Shown: positions 24,401 through 32,974, counted from the stretch's first letter. The stretch is 42,053 bases of DNA from Klebsiella pneumoniae (GCA_945862325.1 CAMAXZ010000037.1:1-42053), one strand, 5' to 3'. Notes: generated from the sequence alone by a model not told the origin. Program-made: numbers and translations.

Positions 24401-25630
24401 TCAGCGCAGGTCGACCGTGTCGGTGACGTCGACCTGACCCAGGATGTAGCCGGACTCCGCTTGAACGCGCCAGACCTCCTCCGACTCCGGCGAGAGCGCG
24501 ACGATCATCCCGGAAGGGCCCCACGACGACACGGTCGTGCCGTCTGCGAGGCGGTCGACGTCTCCGAGCACGAGCGCGTGCTCCTCGATGTCCGGCGCCC
24601 ACGACCAGCGCGTGGCCCCGTCCCATCCGATGTCGAGCAGCCGCGATCGGCCGTCGATCAGCTCGTTGTCGAACAGAAGGATGCCGTCGCCGGAGATCTC
24701 AGGAGAGTGCTGCGGGCCGAAGGGGTCGGCGACCTCGTCGCCGTCGAGCGTCGCGACGATGTCGCCGCTGGCGTCGTCGATCGCGAGCACCATCTTGAGC
24801 CAGTACAGCGACACGATCCAGCGCCCCGTCGTCGGGTCGAACGTGAGGCCGTTCGCGTGCGTCCAGTCCTTGCCGTGCTCGAGCGAGTCCCAGGCCGGGT
24901 GGCGCTCCGGCTCCAGGGTGTCCCAGGCGTCCCATACGATGCGCGGCTCGGGGTCACCGAACGTGCCGGTGACGAGCTGGTCGCCGAGGATCGTCTCGCC
25001 GTCCACCTCCCGCGCGCTGGAGCGGAGCATCGCGAGCTGACGATCCGGCAGCAGGGCGAATTCGTGGTGCACGTTCGGGTACCACGCTTCTTCGACGTCT
25101 CCGGTCATGATGTCGATGACCCGGATCGCGGCACCGCGGAACGACACGGCGTTGAACCAGATGCTCCCGCCGTCCCAGAGCGCGGTGGTGCCGTACTCGG
25201 AGTCTTGCCCGGCCACGATTTCGTGCCACCACACCCGTTCGCCGCGCTCGTTCACCACCACGATCCCGGCGACGGACGCCGCGAGGTCCTGGTACGAGGC
25301 GACCGCCCATCCGTGCCACGTGCCACGTTCGAGGGTGAACGACGGGACGCTGTCGGGCGCCGCGCGGGTGCGGACGGAGACGGTGGTCGCGTCCTCGCCG
25401 TCGACGAGGACCGCGAGCTCGTGCGTCGTGTCGTCCGCGAGCCCGAACACGACGTGGCGGTGCGTGGTCCCGGAGCTGTCGGGGGTGGCGCGCCCGTCGG
25501 GGGTGCGGACGCTTCCCACGGTGCTCGTCGGGGTCTCCCACTCCACGATGGCGATGGTGCCCACGTTCGAATCCAGTTCCACCCGGACGTCCGGCGGGGC
25601 GGTCGGTGTGCACGCGACGAAGAGCAGCAT
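24401..25630 (-). CDS. Arylsulfotransferase-like lipoprotein (ASST fold)
   Basis: This 409-residue protein begins with a very short lipoprotein leader, MLLFVAC (Cys7), followed by a fibronectin-like N-terminal domain (about 10-95) and a propeller domain. The propeller carries the ASST-family phrases VHHEFALLPDRQLAML, DWTHANGLTFDPTTGRWIVS and FGPQHSPEISGDGILLFDN, whose histidines correspond to active-site positions in arylsulfate sulfotransferases. True catalysis needs a specific catalytic histidine that I cannot confirm without alignment, and many members have unknown activity. It would face the periplasm or cell surface. It diverges from the BtuF-like gene (56 bp between starts) and precedes radA by 60 bp. 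Confidence 0.78.
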   Translation of the reverse strand: MLLFVACTPTAPPDVRVELDSNVGTIAIVEWETPTSTVGSVRTPDGRATPDSSGTTHRHVVFGLADDTTHELAVLVDGEDATTVSVRTRAAPDSVPSFTLERGTWHGWAVASYQDLAASVAGIVVVNERGERVWWHEIVAGQDSEYGTTALWDGGSIWFNAVSFRGAAIRVIDIMTGDVEEAWYPNVHHEFALLPDRQLAMLRSSAREVDGETILGDQLVTGTFGDPEPRIVWDAWDTLEPERHPAWDSLEHGKDWTHANGLTFDPTTGRWIVSLYWLKMVLAIDDASGDIVATLDGDEVADPFGPQHSPEISGDGILLFDNELIDGRSRLLDIGWDGATRWSWAPDIEEHALVLGDVDRLADGTTVSSWGPSGMIVALSPESEEVWRVQAESGYILGQVDVTDTVDLR

Positions 25631-25686
25631 TCGGGAGCGTAGTCGAGGCGACGGGGCACGGCCATCGGCGCGGTTACGAGAGTCGG

Positions 25687-26469
25687 ATGCGCCTCGTGTC
25701 GCTCTGCCCGTCGAACACCGAGATCGTCGCGGCGCTCGGCGCGGCGGACCTCCTCGTCGGCCTCGATCGATCGAGCGACTGGCCGCCCGAGGTCGTCGAG
25801 CTGCCCCGCGTCGGTCCGGACGTCGAGATCGACGTCGGGCTCGTCGCCGCGTTGTCTCCCGATCTCGTGCTCTCTTCCTTGTCGGTCCCCGGGATGGAGC
25901 GAAACGTGCACGCCCTCGACGAAGCGGGCATCGCGCACCTCGTCGTCGACGCGCGCTCGCTCGACGACGTGTTCGCGTCCTTGTTGCTCGTGGGCCGGGT
26001 CCTCGGGCGCGGCGCCGCGGCGTCCGCGCACGTCGCGTCGATGCGGGCCCGGCTCGCCGCGGTGGAGGCGTCCGCGGCGCAGCTCCCCCGTCGGGCGCGT
26101 GTGTTCCTCGAGTGGTGGCCGCGGCCGGTCATCGTGCCCGGCCGCGACTGTTGGACGACAGAGATGATCCGCATCGCGGGCGGGGACTCCGTGTTCGCAG
26201 ACCGCCCGGTACGATCCACGCCAATCCACGACGAAGCGGTCATCCCGACCGCGCCCGATCTCCTGCTCACGTGTTGGTGCGGCGTGCCGCACGAGCGCCA
26301 GCGCCCCGACAAGCTCCGCGAACGGGAAGGGTGGGCCGACATTCCGGGTGTCCGGTCGGGGCGCGTGTATGCGGCCGAGGAGCGGTACTTCGGGCGACCT
26401 GGCCCGAGGGTAGTGGAGGGGGTCGAGTGGCTCCACGGGCTCGTGCGCGACTGGGCGAAGGCCGGATGA
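25687..26469 (+). CDS. BtuF-like cobalamin/metal-chelate binding protein
   Basis: This 260-residue protein has the periplasmic-binding fold of the BtuF/FhuD type: the opening MRLVSLCPSNTEIVAALGA is the standard N-terminal strand and helix, followed by the lobe motif VAALSPDLVLSS (about 54-65) and the long connecting helix. No signal peptide precedes the first strand, so as annotated the protein would be cytoplasmic. Many annotated family members share this, and a start further upstream is not supported. There are no BtuC/BtuD transport genes nearby and no cobalamin riboswitch. Its stop overlaps the next gene's ATG (ATGA), so the two proteins are probably made together. Confidence 0.82.
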   Translation: MRLVSLCPSNTEIVAALGAADLLVGLDRSSDWPPEVVELPRVGPDVEIDVGLVAALSPDLVLSSLSVPGMERNVHALDEAGIAHLVVDARSLDDVFASLLLVGRVLGRGAAASAHVASMRARLAAVEASAAQLPRRARVFLEWWPRPVIVPGRDCWTTEMIRIAGGDSVFADRPVRSTPIHDEAVIPTAPDLLLTCWCGVPHERQRPDKLREREGWADIPGVRSGRVYAAEERYFGRPGPRVVEGVEWLHGLVRDWAKAG

Positions 26470-27401
26470 TCCGCGTGTTGCGATGGGGGCAGGCCGAGTA
26501 CGAGCGCGACCCCATTGGGCCGCTCCCGCCGGGCGTGGAGCTGCTCACGTGGAGCCTTGGCGACGACGCGCCGATCGAAGCGATGGACGTCGTGGTGGTG
26601 CCGAGCCTCCGCCGCGTGCGCGCCGAACACGTGCTCCGGATGCGCCCGGGCACCCTCGTGTTGACCACGACGTCCGGCTTCGATCACGTCGACGTCGACG
26701 CGGCGCTCGCACGGGGCGTACGCTGCGCACGGTTGCCTCTGGCACGTCGCGATGCCGTCGTTCAGTCGACCCTCGGCACGATCTTCGCGCTCACACGCCG
26801 CATCGCGCCGATGCAAGACGGGGCGCGGGCGGGGCGCTGGGAGCGGGCGGAGCTCCCCGCACACGGCGCGACCGTCGCAAAGACGGTCGCCGTGTTCGGC
26901 GCGGCGGGCGTCATCGGACGCCGGATGGTCGAGGTCCTTCGGGCGATCGGCCTCGACGTGCTGGCGGTCGATCCTGCGCTCACGACGACCGTCGGCGCGC
27001 GCGAAGCGCTCGCGGAGTCCGATGTGGTCACGCTGCACTGCTCCATGCGCGACGCGAACGAACGGTTGATCGGGGCCGAGGCCATCGCGGAGATGCGTCC
27101 GGGTGCGGTCCTGGTCAACACCGCGCGGGGTCGGCTCGTCGACGTCGACGCCGCGCTCCGTGCGGTCGTCTCGGGCCACCTCGGCGGCCTCGGGCTCGAC
27201 GTGTTCCCGGTGGAACCAGCGCCGCTCGCCGCCTACGCGCATCCGCGCGTGTTGCTCACCCCTCACGCCGCCGGTTGGCACCCCGGCCTCGGACGGGCGA
27301 TCGCCGAAGGCGTCTCCGAGGCCGTCACTGCGTACGTCGCCGGCTTCCCCGTGCCCTTCGAGCTCAACGCAGCAGACGATCGATCTTTGCCGCGCAGATG
27401 A
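26466..27401 (+). CDS. D-isomer-specific 2-hydroxyacid dehydrogenase
   Basis: This 311-residue NAD(P)-dependent enzyme interconverts 2-hydroxy and 2-keto acids. The Rossmann segment VFGAAGVIGRRMVEVL lies at about 142-157. The catalytic trio is visible as Arg in VNTARGRLVD, Glu in DVFPVEPAPL and His in LTPHAAGWH. The N-terminal substrate domain is short, closer to the GyaR/hydroxypyruvate reductase type than to SerA, since no ACT domain follows. It starts within the stop codon of the BtuF-like gene. Its last 38 bp overlap the convergent pterin dehydratase gene. The actual substrate cannot be deduced from sequence. Confidence 0.85.
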   Translation: MIRVLRWGQAEYERDPIGPLPPGVELLTWSLGDDAPIEAMDVVVVPSLRRVRAEHVLRMRPGTLVLTTTSGFDHVDVDAALARGVRCARLPLARRDAVVQSTLGTIFALTRRIAPMQDGARAGRWERAELPAHGATVAKTVAVFGAAGVIGRRMVEVLRAIGLDVLAVDPALTTTVGAREALAESDVVTLHCSMRDANERLIGAEAIAEMRPGAVLVNTARGRLVDVDAALRAVVSGHLGGLGLDVFPVEPAPLAAYAHPRVLLTPHAAGWHPGLGRAIAEGVSEAVTAYVAGFPVPFELNAADDRSLPRR

Positions 27402-27696
27402 AGTCGTTCACGGTGAGCCCGCCCGCGGCGTGCGTCCAGTACCGCACCGTCACGCGCGAATAGCGAATGTCGAGGTCGGGGTGGTGATCCTGCCCCCGCG
27501 CGACGAAAGCGACCGCATTCACGAAGCTCACCGCGGTGTCGAAGGTGTCGAACCGGAACGTTCGGGTAAGGACGGGCGGGCTCGATTCGATCGTCCAATC
27601 GGGGACTTCCGCCACGTACGCCGTACACTCTTCGGGAAGGAGCGAAGGCGCGTCGCCGTTGGGGAGCACGCACGTTCGAGAGGCGAGTTTGGACAT
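27364..27696 (-). CDS. Pterin-4a-carbinolamine dehydratase
   Basis: This 110-residue PCD/DCoH-family protein dehydrates 4a-hydroxytetrahydropterin, the by-product of aromatic amino acid hydroxylases, or acts in molybdopterin-related pterin metabolism. The active-site motif is intact: His71-His72-Pro73 in GQDHHPDLDIRYSRVTV, His89 in YWTHAAGGLT and Asp98. Length fits the family. GAGG lies eight bases before the ATG at 27696. It follows the HAD phosphatase gene by 27 bp, forming the end of the korAB operon. No aromatic amino acid hydroxylase is in the window. It overlaps the convergent dehydrogenase gene by 38 bp. Confidence 0.92.
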   Translation of the reverse strand: MSKLASRTCVLPNGDAPSLLPEECTAYVAEVPDWTIESSPPVLTRTFRFDTFDTAVSFVNAVAFVARGQDHHPDLDIRYSRVTVRYWTHAAGGLTVNDFICAAKIDRLLR

Positions 27697-27723
27697 ATAC
27701 GTACCTCAAGCGTTGGCAACCGG

Positions 27724-28527
27724 CTAACGGCGCAGCTCAAGGACCCGACGCACGAAGTCGGCGAAGCCGTAACCTCCGTCACGCTCGGCGCGCCACGCCG
27801 GCCACACGGGGATGCGATCGAGGAACGCGTCCACGTTCGCGACCCCCACCGACACGTCGAAGTGCGCGAACATCGGAGCGTCGTTCGCCGAGTCGCCCAC
27901 GAACGCCCACCGGGTCGCGTCGGCGTCTTCGTCGAGCTCCGCCACGAGCTGCGACCAGCCGGAGAGCTTGTCGAACGTTCCGAACCAGCCGTTCACGTGG
28001 ATGCTGGACACTTTGCAGGTGGCCCCGCCGCGCTCGAAGGCCGCGACGATGGTGTCGATCGCGGCCGACGGCAGCGGCGACACGTCTTCGCGGAAGTCGA
28101 TGGCGAGGTCGAGGTCGCGGTAAGGCTGATCGCTGGCCACGGCCGCCCCGGGCACCGCGCGCAGGATCTCCACGCGGAGGGACTCCAGCTTCGCGCGATT
28201 CGATGCACGGGTGGCGGAATCCTGCGCGAAACGACGTTCGAGGCGCCCTTCACGCATGAAGAACCAGAGGCCCCCGTTCTCGCCGACGACGCCGTCCACC
28301 GGCCACATGCGGGCGATGTGATCGCACCAGCCTCCCGGCCGGCCGGTGACCGCGATCGTGCGCAAGCCGCTCGCGCGCGCCTGGACCAGCGCGTCGAAGG
28401 CCTCCGGGACGATGCGTCCGTGCAGGGTGATGGTGTCGTCGATGTCGAACAGGAGGCCGCCGAGCGGGCGCACGTCGTGCGCCGCGAGCTCGCGGACGGG
28501 CCGGAGCCGGCCTACTCGACCGTCCAC
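27724..28527 (-). CDS. HAD-IIB family hydrolase (sugar phosphatase-like)
   Basis: This HAD phosphatase of 267 residues carries motif I LLFDIDDT (nucleophile Asp28, acid Asp30), motif II TVTGR-like AVTGRPGGWCDHIARMW, GVVGENGG typical of the cap-type IIB subgroup, and motif IV FVGDSANDAPMF near the C-terminus. Sugar-phosphate phosphatases (trehalose-, sucrose- or mannosylglycerate-type) share this layout, but the substrate is unknown. I prefer the GTG at 28527, which overlaps korB by 16 bp, because the residues RPVRELAAHDVRPL before motif I resemble the usual family N-terminus. A GTG at 28473 is the alternative. It lies between korB and the pterin dehydratase gene. Confidence 0.8.
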   Translation of the reverse strand: MDGRVGRLRPVRELAAHDVRPLGGLLFDIDDTITLHGRIVPEAFDALVQARASGLRTIAVTGRPGGWCDHIARMWPVDGVVGENGGLWFFMREGRLERRFAQDSATRASNRAKLESLRVEILRAVPGAAVASDQPYRDLDLAIDFREDVSPLPSAAIDTIVAAFERGGATCKVSSIHVNGWFGTFDKLSGWSQLVAELDEDADATRWAFVGDSANDAPMFAHFDVSVGVANVDAFLDRIPVWPAWRAERDGGYGFADFVRRVLELRR

Positions 28528-29516
28528 GTCTCGGTGCCGGCGAGGAGCTGCGCGAGCGACGGGGCGCCAACGCTTCGTGCGGCCGCGATCTGCTCGTTGA
28601 ATTGCCCGTCGTACGTGGGGCGCTGCACGGCGTAGAGCACGCCCATCGGGACGGGGAAATCGGGGTAGTCCATCCGCGACAAGATCGCGGCCAGCGCCGG
28701 ATCCGACGGGTCGTGCACGAGGCAGTCGTCCGGACCGAGCCCGGCTCCGAGCTCGATGACCTCGGGGCGCAGGCCCCGCAGGCGAATGCCCTTGCGGCCG
28801 CCCGCGAACACCATGGGCTTGCCGGCCTCCAGGAAGAGACAACGCTCTTCACGGACCTGCTTGTCCACGAGGGCGTCCCACGCGCCGTCGTTGAAGATGT
28901 TGCAGTTCTGGAGGAGCTCGACGAACGCGGCGCCCCGGTGGTCGTGGGCCGCCCGCAGCACGTCGCGCTGCTCGCGCGTGAAGATGTCCACCGACCGCGC
29001 AAGGAACGTGGCCTCGCAGCCGAGGGCGAAAGCGAGCGGCTGGAAGGGGTGGTCGAGGCTGCCCATCGGCGTGCTCTTGGTCTTCTTGCCGACCTCGGAG
29101 GTCGGGCTGTACTGGCCCTTCGTCAGCCCGTAGATCCGATTGTTGAAGAGCAGGATCTGGACGTCGACGTTGCGGCGGAGAACGTGCGCGGTGTGGTTGC
29201 CGCCGATCGAGAGGGCGTCACCGTCGCCGGTGGCGATCCACACGCTGAGCTCGGGACGTGAGGCCTTGATGCCGGTCGCGACCGTGGCGGCCCGGCCGTG
29301 GATCGTGTGAAACCCGTACGCGTTGACGTAGTACGGGAAGCGGCTGGAACACCCGATGCCCGAGACGATGACGAAGTTCTCCCGCGGAACGCCGAGCTCC
29401 GCGAAGACCGTCTGCGCTTGCGACAGGATCGCGTAGTCGCCGCAACCCGGGCACCACCGCACGATCTGGTCGGACATGAAGTCCTTCTTGACGTACTTCA
29501 CGGGTTCGGTGCTCAC
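28512..29516 (-). CDS. korB: 2-oxoacid:ferredoxin oxidoreductase beta subunit
   Basis: The beta subunit binds thiamine diphosphate and oxidatively decarboxylates a 2-oxoacid (probably 2-oxoglutarate) to its acyl-CoA while reducing ferredoxin. In 334 residues it shows WCPGCGDYAIL (Cys22 and Cys25, cluster ligands with Cys56), the TPP signature GDGDALSIGGNH (97-108) ending with NN at 125-126, and YGLTKGQYSPTSE, the residues that distinguish Kor-type from pyruvate enzymes. The GTG start overlaps the korA stop by four bases (GTGA), so subunits are coupled at about equal amounts. Confidence 0.92.
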   Translation of the reverse strand: MSTEPVKYVKKDFMSDQIVRWCPGCGDYAILSQAQTVFAELGVPRENFVIVSGIGCSSRFPYYVNAYGFHTIHGRAATVATGIKASRPELSVWIATGDGDALSIGGNHTAHVLRRNVDVQILLFNNRIYGLTKGQYSPTSEVGKKTKSTPMGSLDHPFQPLAFALGCEATFLARSVDIFTREQRDVLRAAHDHRGAAFVELLQNCNIFNDGAWDALVDKQVREERCLFLEAGKPMVFAGGRKGIRLRGLRPEVIELGAGLGPDDCLVHDPSDPALAAILSRMDYPDFPVPMGVLYAVQRPTYDGQFNEQIAAARSVGAPSLAQLLAGTETWTVE

Positions 29517-31339
29517 TTCGCCGCCTCCGACTGACTGTTCCGCATGATCGCCTCGAGCACTTCGCCGACCCGGAACGCCTGACCCTGCACCTTCGTGACC
29601 GGCACACAATCGATGAGCGACTCGGCGCGCAACACACGCACGAGCTGGCCGAGGTTCATCTCGGGGACGATGACGCGTTGGGCCGCGCGAAGCACGTCGA
29701 GCGTGTTCGCCGGCAGCGGGTTGAGGTGCCGGATGTGTGCGTGCCCGACTCGGACACCGCGCGACCGCGCGACATCGACCGCCGAGCGGATGGCGCCGAA
29801 CGTGGAACCCCACCCGACGACGAGCAGGCCGTCGCGATCGCCGTGGACGTCGAGGTCAGGCACCTCGATGCACGCGATCTTCTGGGCGCGGAGCTGACAC
29901 ATGCGCTCGTGGTTCGCCGCGTCGTAGCTGATTGCGCCCGTGTCCTCCTGCTTCTCGATGCCACCGATGCGGTGCTCGAGGCCCGGCGTGCCCAATCGAA
30001 CCCACGGGCGCGCGAGCGTCTGGGGATCGCGCCGGTACGGAAGGAAGCCCTCGGGATCCGTCCGGAACGAGACCGGAAACGGCTGGAGCGCGGCGGTGTC
30101 CGGGATGCGCCACGGCTCGGAGCCGTTGGCGAGGTACCCGTCGGTGAGGAGGATGACTGGGCACATGTGCCGCACGGCGATCCGCACCGCCTCGACGAAC
30201 ATGTCGAAGCAGTCCGACGGCGTCTGCGCGGCGAGCACGCACACCGGCGCCTCGCCGTTGCGACCGTACATCGCTTGGAGCAGGTCGGATTGTTCGGTCT
30301 TCGTGGGGAGCCCGGTGGACGGCCCGCCGCGCTGGACGTCGACCACGACGAGCGGAAGCTCGGTCATGACCGCGAGCCCGAGCGCCTCCATCTTGAGGGC
30401 CATGCCGGGCCCGGACGTCGTACACACGCCGATGCTGCCCGCGAAGCTCGCCCCGATGGCCGCCCCGATCGCGGCGATCTCGTCCTCGGCCTGGAACGTG
30501 TACACGTTCTGGGCCTTGTACGCTGAAACCTGGTGGAGGATGTCCGACGCCGGGGTGATCGGGTAGCTGCCCAGGAACAAGGGCACGCCGGAGAGCTCGG
30601 CGGCCGCCGCGAAGCCGAGGCCGAGCGCCTGATTCCCGGTGATGTTGCGGTAGCGCCCGGGCGCGATGCGCGCGGGCGCGACATCGTAGCGGACCTGGAA
30701 GAGCTCGATCGTCTCGGCGAAGTGGACGCCCGCGAGCAGCGCCCGGCGGTTCGCTTCGCGGTACGGCTCCTTGAAGCGCGCGTCGATCCAGCGGAACGTG
30801 GCTTCCAGGGGCCGGCTGTAGAGCCAGTAGCAGAGGCCGAGCGCGAAGAAGTTCTTCGTGCGGTCGACGTCTTTCGTGCCGAGCCCGAGGCCCTCCACCG
30901 CCGTGCGCGCGAGCCGGGCCATCTCCACCGTGACCACGCGGTACTCGGCGAGCGTGCCGTCCTCGAGCGGGTTCGACGTGAGCCCGCACTTCTCGAACTC
31001 GCGGGGGACGAACTTCTCGCTGTTGACGATCACCAGGCCGCCCACCCGGAGGTCGCGGAGGTTGGCCTTCAGCGCAGCGGGGTTCATCGCGACCAGCACC
31101 TCCGGGGCGTCGCCCGGGGTCAGGATGTCGGCGCTGGAGAAGTGCAGTTGGAAGCCGGACACCCCCGCCAGGGTGCCGCCGGGTGCCCGGATCTCTGCCG
31201 GGAAGTCCGGGAACGTGGCGAGGTCGTTGCCGACGAGCGCGGTGGTGTTCGTGAATTGGGTGCCGATGACCTGCATGCCGTCGCCGGAGTCTCCGGCGAA
31301 ACGGATCACGACGCTGTCTACTTGCTCGACGGGCTTCAT
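29513..31339 (-). CDS. korA: 2-oxoacid:ferredoxin oxidoreductase alpha subunit (fused gamma-alpha)
   Basis: This 608-residue subunit combines the gamma domain (about 1-190; VVIRFAGDSGDGMQ is its opening glycine motif) and the alpha pyrimidine-binding domain (from about 210; YPITPASDILH, FQAEDEIAAIGAAIGAS, TSGPGMALKMEALGL), followed by PSTGLPTKTEQSDLL, a Kor-family phrase. Together with KorB it forms the 2-oxoglutarate:ferredoxin oxidoreductase. The fused layout is that of the KorAB enzymes of Bacteria rather than the four-subunit archaeal form. GGAGG lies 11 bases before the ATG. It is the first gene of a four-gene minus-strand operon. Confidence 0.93.
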   Translation of the reverse strand: MKPVEQVDSVVIRFAGDSGDGMQVIGTQFTNTTALVGNDLATFPDFPAEIRAPGGTLAGVSGFQLHFSSADILTPGDAPEVLVAMNPAALKANLRDLRVGGLVIVNSEKFVPREFEKCGLTSNPLEDGTLAEYRVVTVEMARLARTAVEGLGLGTKDVDRTKNFFALGLCYWLYSRPLEATFRWIDARFKEPYREANRRALLAGVHFAETIELFQVRYDVAPARIAPGRYRNITGNQALGLGFAAAAELSGVPLFLGSYPITPASDILHQVSAYKAQNVYTFQAEDEIAAIGAAIGASFAGSIGVCTTSGPGMALKMEALGLAVMTELPLVVVDVQRGGPSTGLPTKTEQSDLLQAMYGRNGEAPVCVLAAQTPSDCFDMFVEAVRIAVRHMCPVILLTDGYLANGSEPWRIPDTAALQPFPVSFRTDPEGFLPYRRDPQTLARPWVRLGTPGLEHRIGGIEKQEDTGAISYDAANHERMCQLRAQKIACIEVPDLDVHGDRDGLLVVGWGSTFGAIRSAVDVARSRGVRVGHAHIRHLNPLPANTLDVLRAAQRVIVPEMNLGQLVRVLRAESLIDCVPVTKVQGQAFRVGEVLEAIMRNSQSEAAK

Positions 31340-31443
31340 CCGCGGACCGACCTCCGGCTCGGCCTCGCCGCGCCTCGAAGCGGTTTGCTAACACGGCGCC
31401 GGCGGTGTCGCCGTCCGCCACCGCTCCGTGTAGACTGGGCCAC

Positions 31444-31914
31444 ATGGCGGAGCGGTGCGCACCCGCGGTTCGGATCCTCGGCGTTCCGGGCGACGAGGAG
31501 GTGGTCCGCCTCCGCCGTCTCCTCGACGGCACGCGCGCGCGCGCGGTCGTCTGGTGCGGGCCGGTCGTCGTCGGTCGCAGCGCCCTCCTGCGTGCGCGGA
31601 TGTCCGGGTTCGCCGTCGTGCATGCGCCGGGGCGCGGCGCCGCCGAGGACCCCGGGCCATGGTGGTCGTCGCTCGTGGCGCGGACGGTGCTGCCGGACCC
31701 AGCGGTCGTTCCGATCTGGCGGGCCGCCGGCCTCCCGCTCGGGCGTCTCGCGGTGGTGCGGCCGAGCGCTGACGACGCCGAGAGGTCGGGTTGGCAGGCC
31801 ATCCTGGCGGAGGTGGGCTCGATGGCGCACCGCGGCGGTGTGGGCGAGGCGACGGTCGCCGCGGCTCGGCGGATCGGGTGGGCGTTCGCGCGCGTTACGC
31901 GTCGCGGCACATGA
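31444..31914 (+). CDS. Uncharacterised 156-residue protein
   Basis: The product from the ATG at 31444 has no signal peptide or membrane segment. It reads as alternating strands and helices (VRILGVPGDEEVVRLRRLL, ARAVVWCGPVVVGRSALL, WQAILAEVGSMAHRGG), suggesting a small alpha/beta domain. I recognise no family or catalytic motif. An earlier in-frame GTG at 31405 is possible but lacks a ribosome site. The last codon overlaps the methyltransferase ATG (ATGA), so the pair is translated together, and this protein may assist or share a substrate with that methyltransferase. It diverges from korA. Confidence 0.6.
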   Translation: MAERCAPAVRILGVPGDEEVVRLRRLLDGTRARAVVWCGPVVVGRSALLRARMSGFAVVHAPGRGAAEDPGPWWSSLVARTVLPDPAVVPIWRAAGLPLGRLAVVRPSADDAERSGWQAILAEVGSMAHRGGVGEATVAAARRIGWAFARVTRRGT

Positions 31915-32936
31915 AGCGCTCCCTCGTACGGCTCCTCGCTTGCCCCGCTTGCGGCCACCCCGACCTCCAGCTCCGGGCGGTCCGCACCGAACGGCGCTCC
32001 GACTGGGCCGGCGTGAGGACCGCGGACGTGGGGGACTCCGCCCTCGTCGACGTGCTCGAGGGCGCGCTCGAGTGCGTGGAGTGTCACGTCGCGTACCCGA
32101 TCCGCGACGGGGTGCCGCGGATGATGCCGCCGGACGAGCCTGCGGGCCCCGCCACCGGCCACCGATGGACCGAGTTCGACGACGCGGTGCCCGAGTACGA
32201 GCAGAATTTCCGAGAGCTCTGCGAGCCGCTCGGGCCGACCGACTTCGTCGGGCGGGTGGTGCTGGACGCGGGCTGCGGCTTCGGGCGGCACGCGTTCTTC
32301 GCGGCGCGCTACGGCGCCGAGGTGGTCGCGCTCGACTCGAGCGCGGAGGCCATCGCGTCCGCGGCGAAGAACCTCGCGGCCTCCTCCCTTGCCCACGTGG
32401 TCCAGGGCGACATCACGCGGCCCCCCCTCCGCCGCGACGTCTTCGACATCGTGTACTCGTTCGGGGTGCTCCACCACGTCGTCTCCGCGCGGCGGGCCTT
32501 CGCGTCGCTGCGCGAGTGCGTTCGCCCCGGAGGCCGGCTCCTCGTCTGGGTGTACGGCCCTCGGCAGGGCCTCATCCGCATCGTGACCGGCGCGCTCCGC
32601 GGGGCCACCGCCGAGATGCGACCGGAGCATCTCTACCGGTTCAGTCAGGCGTTGGCGCTCGGGGTGCGGGCCTTCTCCCATGCGCCGTACCGCGTGTTGC
32701 GCCGCGCGCCGGGCATGCACGGCGTCGTGACGCACCTGCCGCTGCACGACCACGCGCGTTGGCCGTTCGCCATCGTCGTGGCCGACGTGTACGACCGCCT
32801 CCGCGTGCCGGTGACGGGCTACTTCACGGGCGAAGAGCTGGAGAAGTGGTACGCCGAGGCCGGCTTCGCGGACATCGACGTGTTGCGACGGGTGCGCAAC
32901 ACCGAGAGCTTCCGCGGGAGCGGCGTGCGCCGCTGA
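31911..32936 (+). CDS. Trm112-like zinc domain fused to a class I methyltransferase
   Basis: This 341-residue protein has an N-terminal Trm112-like module with Cys11, Cys14, Cys55 and Cys58 (CPAC and CVEC, then YPIRDGVPRMM), which in free Trm112 activates methyltransferases, here fused in cis. The methyltransferase domain starts at about 116, with motif I VVLDAGCGFGRHA (GCGFG 121-125), ALDSSAEAI for the SAM ribose, and VYSFGVLHHVVSARRA. The C-terminal 120 residues include a hydrophobic-aromatic stretch. A lipid, quinone or small-molecule substrate is plausible. The gene overlaps the preceding small gene by four bases. The next 100 bp hold a palindrome and the promoter region of the envelope operon. 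Confidence 0.85.
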   Translation: MKRSLVRLLACPACGHPDLQLRAVRTERRSDWAGVRTADVGDSALVDVLEGALECVECHVAYPIRDGVPRMMPPDEPAGPATGHRWTEFDDAVPEYEQNFRELCEPLGPTDFVGRVVLDAGCGFGRHAFFAARYGAEVVALDSSAEAIASAAKNLAASSLAHVVQGDITRPPLRRDVFDIVYSFGVLHHVVSARRAFASLRECVRPGGRLLVWVYGPRQGLIRIVTGALRGATAEMRPEHLYRFSQALALGVRAFSHAPYRVLRRAPGMHGVVTHLPLHDHARWPFAIVVADVYDRLRVPVTGYFTGEELEKWYAEAGFADIDVLRRVRNTESFRGSGVRR

Positions 32937-32954
32937 CCGACACCCGTGCGACAC

Positions 32955-32969
32955 CGTCTTGACAAGACG
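32955..32969. promoter_or_regulatory. 15-bp palindrome upstream of the envelope operon
   Basis: CGTCTTG-A-CAAGACG has perfect 7-bp arms and a single central base. It lies five bases upstream of the candidate -35 at 32975 and could be a repressor or activator site. No T-run follows it, so a terminator for the upstream gene is unlikely. Confidence 0.45.
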
Positions 32970-32974
32970 TGGAC

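Noticed and set aside
19961..25642. A plus-strand open frame of 1893 codons
   Set aside because: It lies mostly opposite five well-supported minus-strand genes (methyltransferase, acyl-CoA dehydrogenase, RadA and others), has the Arg/His/Ala-rich composition of an antisense frame in GC-rich DNA, and shows no domain.
25631..25686. Cobalamin riboswitch upstream of the BtuF-like gene
   Set aside because: The gap is only 56 bp and shared with a divergent gene, too short for the element, and no B12-box sequence is visible.
28473..28475. GTG at 28473 as the HAD phosphatase start
   Set aside because: Possible, but it would remove the family-like N-terminal residues RPVRELAAHDVRPL before motif I. 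The GTG at 28527 keeps them. Kept only as an alternative.
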